A DNA stretch of 64,000 nucleotides from Nitzschia sp. pyKryTriq1 (lineage: Eukaryota > Bacillariophyta > Bacillariophyceae > Bacillariales > Bacillariaceae), in contig OY101123.1 in assembly GCA_956465555.1 (NCBI GenBank), forward strand, positions 1,240,001 through 1,304,000, in the 5' to 3' direction. Below the pieces are notes generated by a model that made no database searches, was not told the DNA's origin, and worked only from the letters and a program-made list of their open reading frames with translations. The position numbers were made by a program, and so were the translations under genes. Positions 29,563 through 39,896 of the stretch are shown here, one piece after another; within the stretch, counting starts at the first letter, position 1, and each line of letters starts with the position of its first letter.

Positions 29563-31553
29563 CTACTGGCTACCTGGAGATACCACAAATTGACCCATGT
29601 CATTCGATAGTTGCTCCGCGACCCAACCTTTCCAGGGATCGACATCCCCTCGACTTGCAGATGTTGTGGTGGTACTTTCATGAAGCACCAATTCCATCAG
29701 TGTTTCCACGGGTTCTCTTGGATAGGAGTCAATACTATTCTGGTGCGGAAAATAAATGTACGAGAGAATCATCGCTTGTAGCGAATGGCCAAGATCCTTG
29801 CCACAATACTGCAACTGATATCGGATCCAATCGACAGTACTTTCATTCCAGTAATGAGTGGCGTGCTTCCAAAGGCGCAGAATGGTGGCTGTAATGAGGG
29901 GAATGTCTTCCTTTTTGCCAGTACTACTACTGGAGGACGGGCTGCGGTTCGGATAGTGCAGTTGAGCGAGACGCCACAAAGTATCGGTGGCGGCCACCGC
30001 AAGTTGTACCTGTTCCTCCGCACTTGGACGCGTGGTAAAGACGGAAGACGTGCCATTCATCGTGACACTTCCGCAAGTTCCATCTCTTCTGCTACTATCA
30101 CCGTTGCTACCATCGTTTGGATTGGATGATAGGCCTTGGACCAGAAAGTTGACGTACTCTTGCCAAAGAGAACGACTCATCGCGAAAGCAGCACTGGATC
30201 CGCCTTGGTAGAGAGAAAAAGTCGTCGTGTGCATCGCCGCCAGAAAGCTGGTGGCCAACATGGCGTCTGGAACAGAAATGCGGTATTGGTTACATGTATA
30301 TACGAACCAAAAGCAAACACGTAGTTGTGAGATTTGATTGACGCCATTCAGAAACACGAGCGTTGGATCACAGACAGCACGTCTCACTTACACTTTAGAA
30401 TGATCACATCCTGATCTTCTTCGTCTTGGTTGCCATTGACGATTGTGGAAGTCGCCGTGTTTTGGCCGGTGGTTGTCACCCCTGATGAATATTGCGACGA
30501 TGCTTCCTCCAACAAGCGGAGCGTGGACTCGACCAAGTGAGTCCCGTAGCGTTCCACATTTGCCACGTAGGCGTCGACTTCATTTCGCAACATATCGGGA
30601 GATGCAATCGTTTGAGGCTGTTGCAAGAACTGATATTGCAACCAAGTGTTGAGATCCCTTGGGTCGTTGTCGTCGTCGTCTGCATCATTATTTCCCTGCC
30701 GGCCGCCATTCCCACCAGACGAGGCGGCGAGGCAGTGAAATGTCCAGTACTCAATCAAGCTGTTGATCAAGATTGCAAGAGCCAGGGGAGGTGGTGCTTG
30801 TATAGCTTGCTGATGGTGGTGGTGATGCACCTCTCGATAGTGCAATGCAATGTCCAGCGCCACAAACAGTTCTTGATCGTTGCTGAGGACGGAGTGGAGG
30901 TGCTCATAATTCGTGACGTGTCGATTGAAGAGCTCCAACAGAGGCAACAGGTGGACATCATTCTCTTCACTTTCACTACGACTGCCGCCGCTTCTGCTGC
31001 TCTCTGAGTCCTTTTTGAGAAGCAACAAGAGACGGTGGAGTAGATCATGAAGCTGCGTGGGCATCAAGGAAGGTGCGGTCTCCAGCAAGCCAATGACACG
31101 GGGTACCATGGCGTCGCGAACGAGTTGGGCAATGCTGGGATCTCCAACTACCTCAAAATTCATAGTCAACAGAGTAATCAAATCTTCTGTAACATGCCTG
31201 TAGATCTTCTTTTTGTTGCTGTTGTCGTCAGTATCGTGCCCCCTATGGGCACTGCATGCAGAATCTTCGTGGCCGAGTGGGCCGGCGGCTTGCTGTTCGG
31301 GTGAAAAGAAAGGATTCGTTCCACCACCCGGCGACGACGACCCATCACTGATTTCAGGCAAGACAAAATCGTCCCTTGCTATCAATCCTTGGATATGACG
31401 AAGGCAACGACGAATATTGTAATGCTGATTCGCATTACTGCTACTGCTGCTGTTGGCTTTGGATCTATCGCTCGGTGAACCCGCTGCTGCTTCGAGAACA
31501 AGACTCTGCAAGAATCTGACGTTCTGGTGAAAGTCGGAGAGAACGCACGGCAT
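29563..31553 (-). CDS. Unknown helical protein
   Basis: 621 aa from two exons, 31553-30392 and 30266-29563, joined in phase 1 across a 125-nt GTAAGT...CAG intron (ILK-Y-AML junction). The protein is Leu-rich and helical throughout, with low-complexity Ser, Gly and His insertions (a HHHHHQQ run near residue 245 and a DDDDND run near 295). There is no membrane helix, signal peptide or catalytic motif. Repeating helices such as LHDLLHRLLLLLKKD and ALDIALHYREV suggest an alpha-solenoid scaffold, but I cannot name a family. The gene is convergent with the flavin monooxygenase, with 195 bp between stops. Confidence 0.7.
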
Positions 31554-32332
31554 GGTGGTGGGCGCTGCAGGCGGAATGACTTCAATAAGATGAACAGCAT
31601 AAGCGAAATGCTGCCAATAATGGCGGCAGGAGTGAGTCTATTTACCATTCACCATCCATCAGCTCTTTGTTTTTCATCATTGCATTGCGACAATAAAGCA
31701 AGATCTTCTTTTCTCTCGTTTTCTTGGAATAACGGCCGGCTCGCAATATTTTTTCGCAAAATCATAATCTCGAACTCTCGTGACGTCAGAAGATGCGCGC
31801 GCCCGTCCGTCCGTCTGCCTGCCTACCTGCACACGACAGATCCCTGGAGGTCGGGGAGACCAACGGAACAAAACGAGAGTCTTTGAGAATACGTGGATTC
31901 CTGCAGACTCAGCCTCTCTCACGCCTTGTCGTTCCTCCGCATCTCCACGTGGAACCTCGCCGCGCTCTAGTAATCTAACAAGTCAGTAGCACGTACTTGG
32001 CAGGTAACGGAGCGCTAGTCAGCCCGAGACCGATTCAGATTGATCTGAAGTACTGATATTGAACAAGCCCGTCCGTCGCCCGCCTAGCAGCGGTGCTAGA
32101 GTGGCGAAGTGCAAATGAACCAGAAGACAATGGTGTTGTACCCACGACAGTCATAAATCTGAGGTTGTTACAACAGCAATTGCTGTAAGTAGTTTAAAAA
32201 ACTCAGGTGTATCTCTGGTCACCTTCGTGACCGTCGTATTATGAGTGTTCGTCCGTGGGTGGTTGTGTCTGTCCTCCTTCCGTCTTGCTACAGTACTTCG
32301 AGGTGCCCTTAGAAGTCCCGGTACATACCGGT
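31554..32332. other. Intergenic
   Basis: Upstream of the unknown helical protein. Contains TGACGTCA at 31781-31788 followed by a CCGTCCGTCCGT run, and a GTACCGGTACC word just before the transposon-like unit. Confidence 0.5.
31781..31788. promoter_or_regulatory. TGACGTCA (CRE-like) site
   Basis: Perfect palindrome 228 bp upstream of the ATG at 31553 (minus strand). Third such site in the window, again in promoter position. Confidence 0.4.
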
Positions 32333-32607
32333 ACCAGGGGCGCGGGAGGACTTCGCTTCTGTAACGTCGCACGCGCAGTTATCAGGTCAGCGTGGACTTC
32401 GCCAAAATACAGGGGAAGGAAGTTTTGTGTTCTGTGTGCACGAAGCGTCACAATAGCAGCAAAAAACCGAACGCTCATGAGGAGAAACTGCGCGCAGTTT
32501 CGAAGCTGCGTTTCTAAACTGACGCAGCTTCAAAAGCAGTTTACGCAGTTTGAAAACGCAGCTTCGAGGAAACGCAGCTTCGAGTGTACGAGCTCCTCCA
32601 ACAATAA
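32333..32607 (+). repeat. Left terminal inverted repeat
   Basis: About 275 bp; inner end TACGAGCTCCTCC. The subrepeat AACGCAGCTTCGA appears several times in both orientations. Confidence 0.65.
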
Positions 32608-33340
32608 ATTTCTCAAAGTGGAGTCAGGGGTCGAAAGGCTCCCTCCGATCCAACTGTCGGCCTTGGCACACAAGGCTGCCTTCCAAAAGGACGACGAACA
32701 TCTGAATCCTCGAGAGCGAACGCATCTGCAAGTATTGGACTGTTTGCTGCGGCACGATCATAGATGAGCGCTAGTGATTTTACTGAGACACTTGCAAAAA
32801 TGTCCGGGAGATGGGTTGGCGCTCAGCTTGGCTCTGGATCTGGCCCATACTGTGGGCGACTCGTCGGCCGCCTTGAGAGCTGCAGGATCTGTGGCTGCCT
32901 ATTGGAATGAACGTCGTGGTGGTATCTTACGACCTAGTATTCCAGGATACAACACGGCTTCGGCCTTGATTGCAGTCGGATTGGCAGCTGGAGGGCGGCG
33001 TGCCGAAGCGGAACAGCTGGCAACTTTTGCCATGGAAAAAGGCGAGAAATTGGCAGGAGGCGTCGCGACATGGGCCTTGGCCCATGTCTTTGATGACGAA
33101 GGAAGAACAGCGGAAGGGATTTCGGCGTGTGCCAATTCGGACGGATCACGAAATTTCGAAGATTGTGGATTGCTATATTTTGATGGTATCCTGGCGGGCT
33201 ATGGAGTTCGGTTTGCTTTGGATCGAGAAGAACGAGGCCGTGGTCGTAGCTCGGCGCTGCGGCTCTATGACAACAATTATGAACGCGTGTTGGACTATAC
33301 TGGATTTGCAACTGGTGCTGCTTGGGACGAGCCATCATAA
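32608..33340 (+). pseudogene. TTC38-like gene fragment
   Basis: One frame reads LSALAHKAAFQKDDEHLNP... through to stop at 33340 and is interrupted by a single TGA at 32765-32767, where RHDHR-stop-ALVILLRHLQ would otherwise run on. Downstream motifs CPGDGLALSLALDLAHTVGD, IPGYNTASALIAVGLAAGG, ATWALAHVFDDEGRTAEGI and LYDNNYERVLDYTGFATG follow the layout of tetratricopeptide-repeat protein 38. The N-terminal half is missing, replaced by the inverted-repeat arm, and the C-terminus probably is too. A captured, decaying copy of a host gene. Confidence 0.75.
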
Positions 33341-33414
33341 TATTTGAAACATGCAGTAATACGGCGAGTGTAAACATACAGTATCTAAGAATGCATGTTA
33401 AACTTAATGGACTA

Positions 33415-34160
33415 TCAAAGAAGTTGAGATTCTTCGAGCATGATGTAGTCGTTTTCGCTCTCTCCACTCACTCCGTTCGGAGATGCTGCCTCCTCGTTAT
33501 CCTCCAGATCGTCTTCCTCTTCCATAGCCGGAGAAACCAAATCGCGACTGGATTCGTCAATCATAATTTCCAACACCTCTCCATCTCGTTCTCGTTGGAC
33601 CGTCACGACCAATGGCTCGGTACCACCTTTGGTCGAGCCATTCACTGCCACTTCTTTCTTGCCAAAAGTCGCCACATCCCCTTCCATCAAAAAGTTCTTG
33701 ACAACAGCATCGCTGATCGCATCTTCCAAGATCCGTTGAATCGCTCGTCGCATCGGTCTGGCCCCGAATTGACTGGCGGCCCCACTCCCCTCTTGGACCA
33801 TGGTCTCCAGCAATTCGCCCGAGACATGAACGTTGATATCCTTTTCCATCTTGGCACGGGCGGTGATGTCAACTACCATGATCAAGGCAATCAAAGATAG
33901 TTCGTTGGCTGTCAAGGGCTGGAATACCACAATATCGTCGATTCGATTGAGAAATTCTGGTTTCATGACCTTTGCGAGTTCTCCCTTGATGACACCCGCC
34001 AACTTTCTGTACTCGATACGTTGGACCTGCTGTAATGCTGCATCGATCGCAGCAGGAGTGTTCTCGGAGGGAGACGATGATCCTCCCTCCCCGTTACGTT
34101 CTGACTTTTTGTCTTGTCCAAATCCACTTCCATTTCGATTTCCTCATCTTCGTCTTTTAC
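33415..34160 (-). pseudogene. Hsp100/Clp ATPase C-terminal fragment
   Basis: Open from 34002 to 33415 and readable in the same frame upstream to about 34120 (NTPAAIDAALQQVQRIEYRK), where a stop or lost splice site ends it. KVMKPEFLNRIDDIVVFQPL is the sensor-2 region of the second AAA domain. SQFGARPMRRAIQRILEDAI is the Clp small-domain signature. Walker A/B and the whole first AAA domain are absent, so it cannot act as an unfoldase. Its acidic tail and natural-looking stop suggest it keeps the original C-terminus. It lies tail-to-tail with the TTC38-like fragment, 74 bp apart. Confidence 0.75.
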
Positions 34161-34492
34161 CAAACCAGCCGTCGCCCTCGCAAGTACTCTTGGACTTCTT
34201 GTGGCAACCGGTCTCCAATGGTCTTCCCCAACGATTCCAGGTCATCGGCATCCACCAACTCGGAATCAGCATTACAGACAGCGAAAACCAGCCATCGTCC
34301 ATCGTCCATCGTGTCATCGTCAGAGAGTGTTGTTTCTGCTTCTCTCGCAAGACTTAAATTTCCTTCTGACTGGCTCGTTCCACATGTTACGAATTATATA
34401 AGCCGTTTCTAAGTAGAAATTTATGTAGCATACGTGTACTCATGTCATATTAAGAGCTGGCAGTGCAGGTGATCGGCAAGAGCAGATTTATT

Positions 34493-34762
34493 ATCTCGGG
34501 AGCTCGCAAAACTGAAGCTGCGTTTTATAACTGCGTTTTCAAGCTGAAGCTGCGTTTTCATAACTGCGCGTCGGAAGCGCAGCTTCGACGCAGTTATGAA
34601 ACGCAGTTATTCCTCCCCAACGATCGGTTCGGGGAGAAGGAAAAATATCAGCCAGGTCAGCTTCCGTTCTGTTCATTCTGCACTCCGCGCAGCCTGAAGT
34701 CCCATAACTGACCAGACTGCCTTTCGCACGTTGCGCACGCGAACTCCTCCCACGCCCCAGGT
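34493..34762 (-). repeat. Right terminal inverted repeat
   Basis: About 270 bp, inverted relative to the left arm; inner end CGGGAGCTCGC. Rich in GAAGCTGCGTTTT and AACTGCG words. Confidence 0.65.
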
Positions 34763-35366
34763 ACTGCACCGTACCGGTACCTGGTACCTGGTCATACCGT
34801 ACGAAACCCAAAAAAACATGGCAGAGACAAGTACTTGAATAGCGTCAATTTAATCAGTTGTTAGCAAACAGTTGGAGCGCAGGCAAGGCTATTTCGCGAG
34901 GATGTTACGCCACACTTCATGATGATCCATTAAGTAATAATATAAGCCCCAATCCGTTACCCTCGATGGGTTGTATTTGCCAACATACAGTTACGAGGAT
35001 GAGCATTGCACAATTTGATTTCGAGCTTCACAAATTCCCCGTCGACTTCTTCCCTTGCCTTTCTTTGGTGTGTGCGATGACGAAACACGACCTTGGGATG
35101 AATGAATAATGAGTCTTCATCACATCTTGATTGTTGGGTTCCCAAGGAATAATCAAGGCAAAAGTCGGTCACCGTTGCTTTGCAACGTTATCTATAGTTA
35201 GGTATTCAGTCTCGTAGTGGACCTTTGTTTCCTTCAAGAAAGGCAATTCCGTTGTGGTCTCAAGCCCTGGCGTTGCTAGAAGTCAGTCTGGAAATTATTA
35301 CGGCCACACAACAACGCGCACACTAACGCTATTGATCGATTGTATTTTAAACCAAGTATCGACAGT
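34763..35366. other. Intergenic
   Basis: Contains a GTACCGGTACCTGGTACCTG cluster (34770-34793). The rest shows no recognisable structure. Probable promoter of the PLAC8 gene at its right end. Confidence 0.5.
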
Positions 35367-37348
35367 ATGTTTTGGTCCAACACAAAGAACGACGAAGACT
35401 CTACACCGGACAATGAACCCCTGTCTAATCAAAGCCAGATGATTTCTAATGCTCTGCGGCAAGCCGATAAGGCAATGCGACAAGCCAACTACGTATTCGC
35501 GGAAGGCACCAAAGGCAAAGCTGCAGTGAACAATCCTAATATGGATGATGATAATTCGTCCGAGGACGCGTCCTCGTACGGCGACACGATTAACGATTCG
35601 ACTATCAAAACCGGAATGGATTCGGAAACCAGAGCTACAGAGACACTGGCATCTTCCAAATCAAGCTTGAATTTGCGAAAAAATGATACGCAATTTCACG
35701 TCATCGCTGGACTTATTTGTGCCAAGTTTGAACATTTTTTGACCGCGGGAGCCACCTCGTTTGCTGTATCAATGGGTGACAAGCAACAGCTGGATAGAAT
35801 GGTCTCCTCGCGTGACAATTTTGTTGAGGCAGTCCGCTATCGCCTCGAAACATTGCCGGAAAAGCCGCGAAAACCAATTCATCTCCTCCTCCGCCAATGC
35901 AAAGCGCTTGGATTGCACCGCGCCGGCAATGAAAATTTGTTGTATGCCCCAGCAGGTACCATCATTGAGATTGAGGTGCGTAGAGGAGATTATTGTCCAC
36001 ACTTTGATGTACGGAGCGGATGCTCACCTTTTCTTTTCGTTTTCAGAAAATGGCAACCTTCGACCGAGATGATAGCTCTACTTTGTACACGAAGGGGCAA
36101 GATAGCTGTACGACGGCAACTGATACTCAATACACTGCAGCAGCCCCAGATTTTTGTGTCGGTCGTGATCAAATCATGGCCGAACTTAGAGAAGCTTCAA
36201 ATCTTATGGCTGACTCTATCACCCCAGAAGCGGCTCAATTCTGGCGCAAACATGTTGTAGAACTTCAAAATCGCCTTCGCATTCTTCAGGATAAACCTGG
36301 TACATCATCTGCTGGGAGTATCGCCATTCCCGGATGCAATGAGGAATTATTTGCCAGTTTGAATGCCAGCCTAAATCGGAATACCAGCTATGTCCCTCCA
36401 GATCGGGATGACCTTTCTCGCGCATCAGAGTCTGCGTATACGAAGGGACATACTCCAAGGTCAAAACAAAAAAAGAAGGAATCAGCCACCAAAGAATTGG
36501 ATCCGGGGCTCCAAGGCTTACCAATGATCGACGTTGTTGCACCTGCAAATCTTCCTGAAGGATACACATTTGAAGCAGAGATTGACGAGTGCAGATTCAT
36601 TGCGACAGTCCCCTCTGGCGGAGTAAGGAAGGGCGAAACGTTCAGTTGTTACATGCGAGATATGGAAAGGGCGGGCGAGTCCGATATCCCGACAAGAAAA
36701 TGGCGGGACACATTATTCCACTGCTTGAAGCATGGTCCAACGCATCCGATGCTACTCAATGCCTGTTTCTGTCCACTGCGTGAGTACAAAACGATCGACA
36801 TCCCGTATAGCTCTCTCCCCGCTGCACTATTTCTTACTTTTTAATCTGTTTTCCCAGTTGGTCTTTCGCAAGTTATGACGCGAATGGGCCTCGATTTCAT
36901 GGGGTTGCCGGCTCACGACATCCCACGAACAGGTTTCTGGTCCACGAAGGGAATGACAACGATGATTTCCATGTGTTGGGTATTTTTGAACATCATGATA
37001 TTCCTTGGCTTCTATCTCAAATATAATGGGGAAATCCCCATTAACGGGGCAGATATTGCTTCGTTTGTTATGGTGAATGTTGGAATGTTCGTCTACATCG
37101 TATACGCAGCCTCCAACACTCGGGCAATCATTCGCGAAAAGTATATGATCAGAGAGAGTTGTTGTGGCGACATGGAAGATATTGTTTTTACGGCTGTATG
37201 TATGCCTTGTTCCATCAGTCAAATGGGGCGCCATACTGTTTCCTATGAAGAACACACGGGACTCTGTTGTTCCGATACCGGTCTTGAGGATGGTATAGAG
37301 GCCGACATCACAGCCCGGCACCACGTTGGATCCTACAGAATTTGGTAG
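35367..37348 (+). CDS. PLAC8-domain protein
   Basis: 610 aa from three exons: 35367-35975, 36047-36779 and 36858-37348 (introns 71 and 78 nt, GTGCGT...CAG and GTGAGT...CAG). Residues 1-200 are polar; the second exon holds a segment with PANLPEGYTFEAEIDECRF and VPSGGVRKGETFSCYM, a small beta module often placed before PLAC8 in stramenopiles. The PLAC8 part starts WRDTLFHCLKHGPTHPMLLN, ACFCPL, then QVMTRMGLDFMG, a hydrophobic segment ISMCWVFLNIMIFLGFYL, and a Cys-rich end ESCCGDMEDIVFTAVCMPCS ISQMGRHT. PLAC8 proteins are membrane-associated and linked to metal transport or cell-size control. The role here is unknown. Confidence 0.85.
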
Positions 37349-37541
37349 ATGCAGATGTTGTTTAAAGAACCTTTTATACTACATCTTCCCCCTTAACAAT
37401 GAGTATATGAATGTCGATTTTTCTATTTTTGTGTGTATCGCGGCTGTATAAGTACGATTCAAGCAGGTTGGAGTGCAAGAAGGAATTAGGGCATAATGTG
37501 GTTATTCTGCTCAATTATCCTTTTTGTTCTCGTAATTATCA

Positions 37542-38327
37542 TTAAACTGTAACAATACGAGCCCGCTGGGCCGTAGTAGCAATTGGGCTCGGGGGAGCGT
37601 AGCCAGTCATCGAAGGTACGACGAATCCGTCAAGTTGGAGTGATTTGACCTGCTCTCCTCCATGGGATAGCTTGAAGTCCAATCGGATTCTGGAGCGGAA
37701 CCGAGGCTGCTCCGAGATGTCGGGGAAAAACCGCCGCCGCTGTCTCCCGCTACTTTTGGGTTTGATTGATATGTCAGAGACGTAAGTCTCAGACAAAACA
37801 GATCGGATGGGCGAGTGAAGAAGATTCTTCGGGGTTTTCAGCCGATGACGATGCTCGGGTTCGTCGTCGGCGGTGACGTCCTCCTCCGATAGCATCCCCG
37901 AAGATTGACTATCATACCCCGTGATAGACTCTCTCCAAAGCAATTTTAGCGTGTCCCCAAATGTAGCTCTTGTCATCTCGACAATCTCGTCCATGGCAGA
38001 CTGTTCCAGCTCGTTTTCGCCGCCAACGTTGGCGTACATGTTCGAGCTGCGCAAGTCCAACGATTCCAAGAATCCCCTCTTGTCCTCCGAAGTTAACAAG
38101 GTCGCATTGATTGCATCTCGTTCACAGAGCCTCTCGATTTCATGGCGAAAGATCATGGCACGGGCGACTGCTTGGAAGACATCGTCATCATCGAACTCCG
38201 TCGAAGTGACCACTGATGGAGGACGGTACGACGACGAGGACGTCACCCAGTCCTGTTTCCCATTGTAGCATGGCAGCTCGTTAGCGACCATGTTTCTTCT
38301 CCCTACGAAATTCTTTAATACTTGCAT
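37542..38327 (-). CDS. Unknown polar protein
   Basis: 261 aa from ATG 38327 (MQVLKNFVGRRNMVANELPC). An in-frame upstream ATG would add 49 residues of promoter-like repeats. An amphipathic helical part at ~40-130 includes DDDVFQAVARAMIFRHEIER and MDEIVEMTRATFGDTLKLLW. It is followed by acidic (SEEDVTADDEPE) and basic (KSSGRQRRRFFP) linkers. No domain recognised. It resembles many short regulatory-looking diatom proteins. Confidence 0.6.
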   Translation of the reverse strand: MQVLKNFVGRRNMVANELPCYNGKQDWVTSSSSYRPPSVVTSTEFDDDDVFQAVARAMIFRHEIERLCERDAINATLLTSEDKRGFLESLDLRSSNMYANVGGENELEQSAMDEIVEMTRATFGDTLKLLWRESITGYDSQSSGMLSEEDVTADDEPEHRHRLKTPKNLLHSPIRSVLSETYVSDISIKPKSSGRQRRRFFPDISEQPRFRSRIRLDFKLSHGGEQVKSLQLDGFVVPSMTGYAPPSPIATTAQRARIVTV

Positions 38328-39026
38328 TGTGCCGACGTGAAATGAAAAGGTTGAACTGTTGAGAGGTTGGGTGTGATGTGTGATGTGTGATGGGAACTGG
38401 GAACTGGGAACTGCTGCACGAACTCCAAGAAGTGGGACTTCCGGTTTTTCGTTCCGAGCGGGGAATGAATGCATTCGGTGCTATGTCGCCGATTACGGGC
38501 GATTGATGGAGGGAGATTTCGAGCGATCATCACCCATGCGCGCACGCCAGCTTTAGATTATTTATTCATTGATGAGGTTTTGGTAAATATTCATTGACCC
38601 CACTCCGTTAAAACCGTTAATTCATGAGCGATGCCTTTGTCAAAGAAGTCAAGTCGTTTGAGTCAGTCGGCTTCGTCGTTACTACTGTACGAGTATGTAG
38701 TTCTCCGTCCGTCCGTCCATGCCTACTCTTACCGCCCGACGCCGCACGCACCGGTATTGTACGACCGCGCACGACGCGACGCCACAGACGGAGAGACGCG
38801 AGACAAGAAAAGACACAGACGCGGAAATGAGAAACAACACGAAACACGAACGATGGCAGTGCTGAAGAAAGAAGGAATCATCATCATCATCGTCGTCGTC
38901 GTCGTTGTCCATTCTCAGTTCATCATTTGATGAGAATATTCCTCTTTAAGTATCGACACGTGGCAAATCTGGATGTATGAAAGGCTCCAGCATCGGGAAA
39001 AAGGAAAGAATTATTCTATATTGACA
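38328..39026. other. Intergenic with microsatellite
   Basis: Divergent promoter between the unknown gene and the MsrB-like gene. Contains a CCGTCCGTCC run near 38706 and an ATCATC/GTCGTC trinucleotide run at 38878-38908. Frames through these are low-complexity. Confidence 0.5.
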
Positions 39027-39811
39027 ATGATGGGAATGTGGCTAGGTGCTGTGTTTCTCTTTGCGGTTGCCCTGCTGGGCACCCTACCAGGTGTGCGATC
39101 GGAGTGTTCTGCTCCTTGTGTACCGGGCAGCGAAGATATCATGAGACCCAAAGCTCATGGGACTTCCGAGACAGCCGTTCAGGAAGATCTCCGATGGGGT
39201 TGCGATCGCGAGACCGCAGACAGGATTTGTGTGAGTTTGCATTCGTTGTGGAAAAAGATGGGTGTTTTCGGCACCTACATTTCGTAGCGTGCAGCGTGCA
39301 GCTTCTCACATTACTTTCGTATGCTGTTGCCCTTTCGACGAACAGAACTACAATCGTCATTACGCTGAATACTCGGGATACTGGGAGAAGACCACATTTT
39401 TGGCGGATATTGAAGACAAAAGTTTAGAAAATTTCTATGATTCCAATACTGGCAAGCTTTTGTTTGTGGCTCCGAAAGACAGGACTTGGGATGATTGGAA
39501 AAAAGAAAGTAAAAAGCATGGCTGGCCCTCATTCCGAGATAACGAAGTAAACTGGGACTATGTTCGTGTTCTTCCGAACGGAGAAACAGTGTCAGTTGAT
39601 GGAACCCATTTGGTAAGTACTGATAGAATTTTTTGTACAGGCAATGTGATGAGTGAAATTTTGCTGCCCAGCACCGTGCCCGCTCAACTTTCCTTCCACC
39701 GATCTTGCCTACGAACTCTAGGGTCACAACTTGCCGGATTCGGCGGGAAATAGATATTGTATCAACCTGGTTAGCATTGCGGGGAACCCTCAAAGACGAA
39801 AACATAAATAG
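39027..39811 (+). CDS. Secreted MsrB/SelR-domain protein
   Basis: 186 aa from three exons: 39027-39230, 39346-39612 and 39722-39811 (introns 115 and 109 nt, all phase 0; GTGAGT...CAG and GTAAGT...TAG). Residues 1-25 are a signal peptide (GAVFLFAVALLGTLPGVRS). The core matches methionine-R-sulfoxide reductase B: NRHYAEYSGYWEKTTF, HGWPSFRD, VRVLPNGETVSVDGTHLGHN and RYCINLVS with the catalytic-position Cys. The paired CxxC zinc ligands of classical MsrB are not evident; several Cys near the N-terminus (ECSAPC) could replace them. Reductase activity on secreted or wall proteins is likely but not certain. Start 38973 is an in-frame alternative without a signal peptide at its end. Confidence 0.85.
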
Positions 39812-39896
39812 ACCCGGGAGAAGCTTGAAAATTTGGAGTTCTCATGATGTAGGATACAGGTATTGAATCATTATTTTGCAATGACTCTAGTAGCTC

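Larger units (their letters stand above)
32333..34762. mobile_element. Non-autonomous DNA transposon-like unit with captured host gene fragments
   Basis: The left arm (32333-32607) and the right arm (34493-34762) are inverted, diverged copies of each other. Left reads ACCAGGGGCGCGGGAGGACT while the reverse complement of the right reads ACCTGGGGCGTGGGAGGAGT. Further matching blocks follow in the same order: GGACTTC, CCGAAC, GGAGRAWAACTGCG, GAAGCTGCG and GAGCTC at the inner ends. Both arms carry many GCAGCTTC/AACTGCG subrepeats. Long, repeat-rich inverted ends of ~270 bp and captured gene pieces are typical of Mutator-like (Pack-type) elements. No transposase is present and I could not find a convincing target-site duplication, so the class is an inference. 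The exact outer ends may reach the nearby GTACCGGTAC words. Confidence 0.7.

Noticed and set aside
32460-32490. Target-site duplication at inner repeat ends (AACGCTC / AACGATC)
   Set aside because: Only a 7-bp imperfect match, and the inverted arms continue well outside this point, so it is not the element boundary.
32765-32767. In-frame TGA as a selenocysteine codon
   Set aside because: It replaces a residue in a non-redox TPR helix of a truncated copy; a simple stop in a captured fragment is far more likely.
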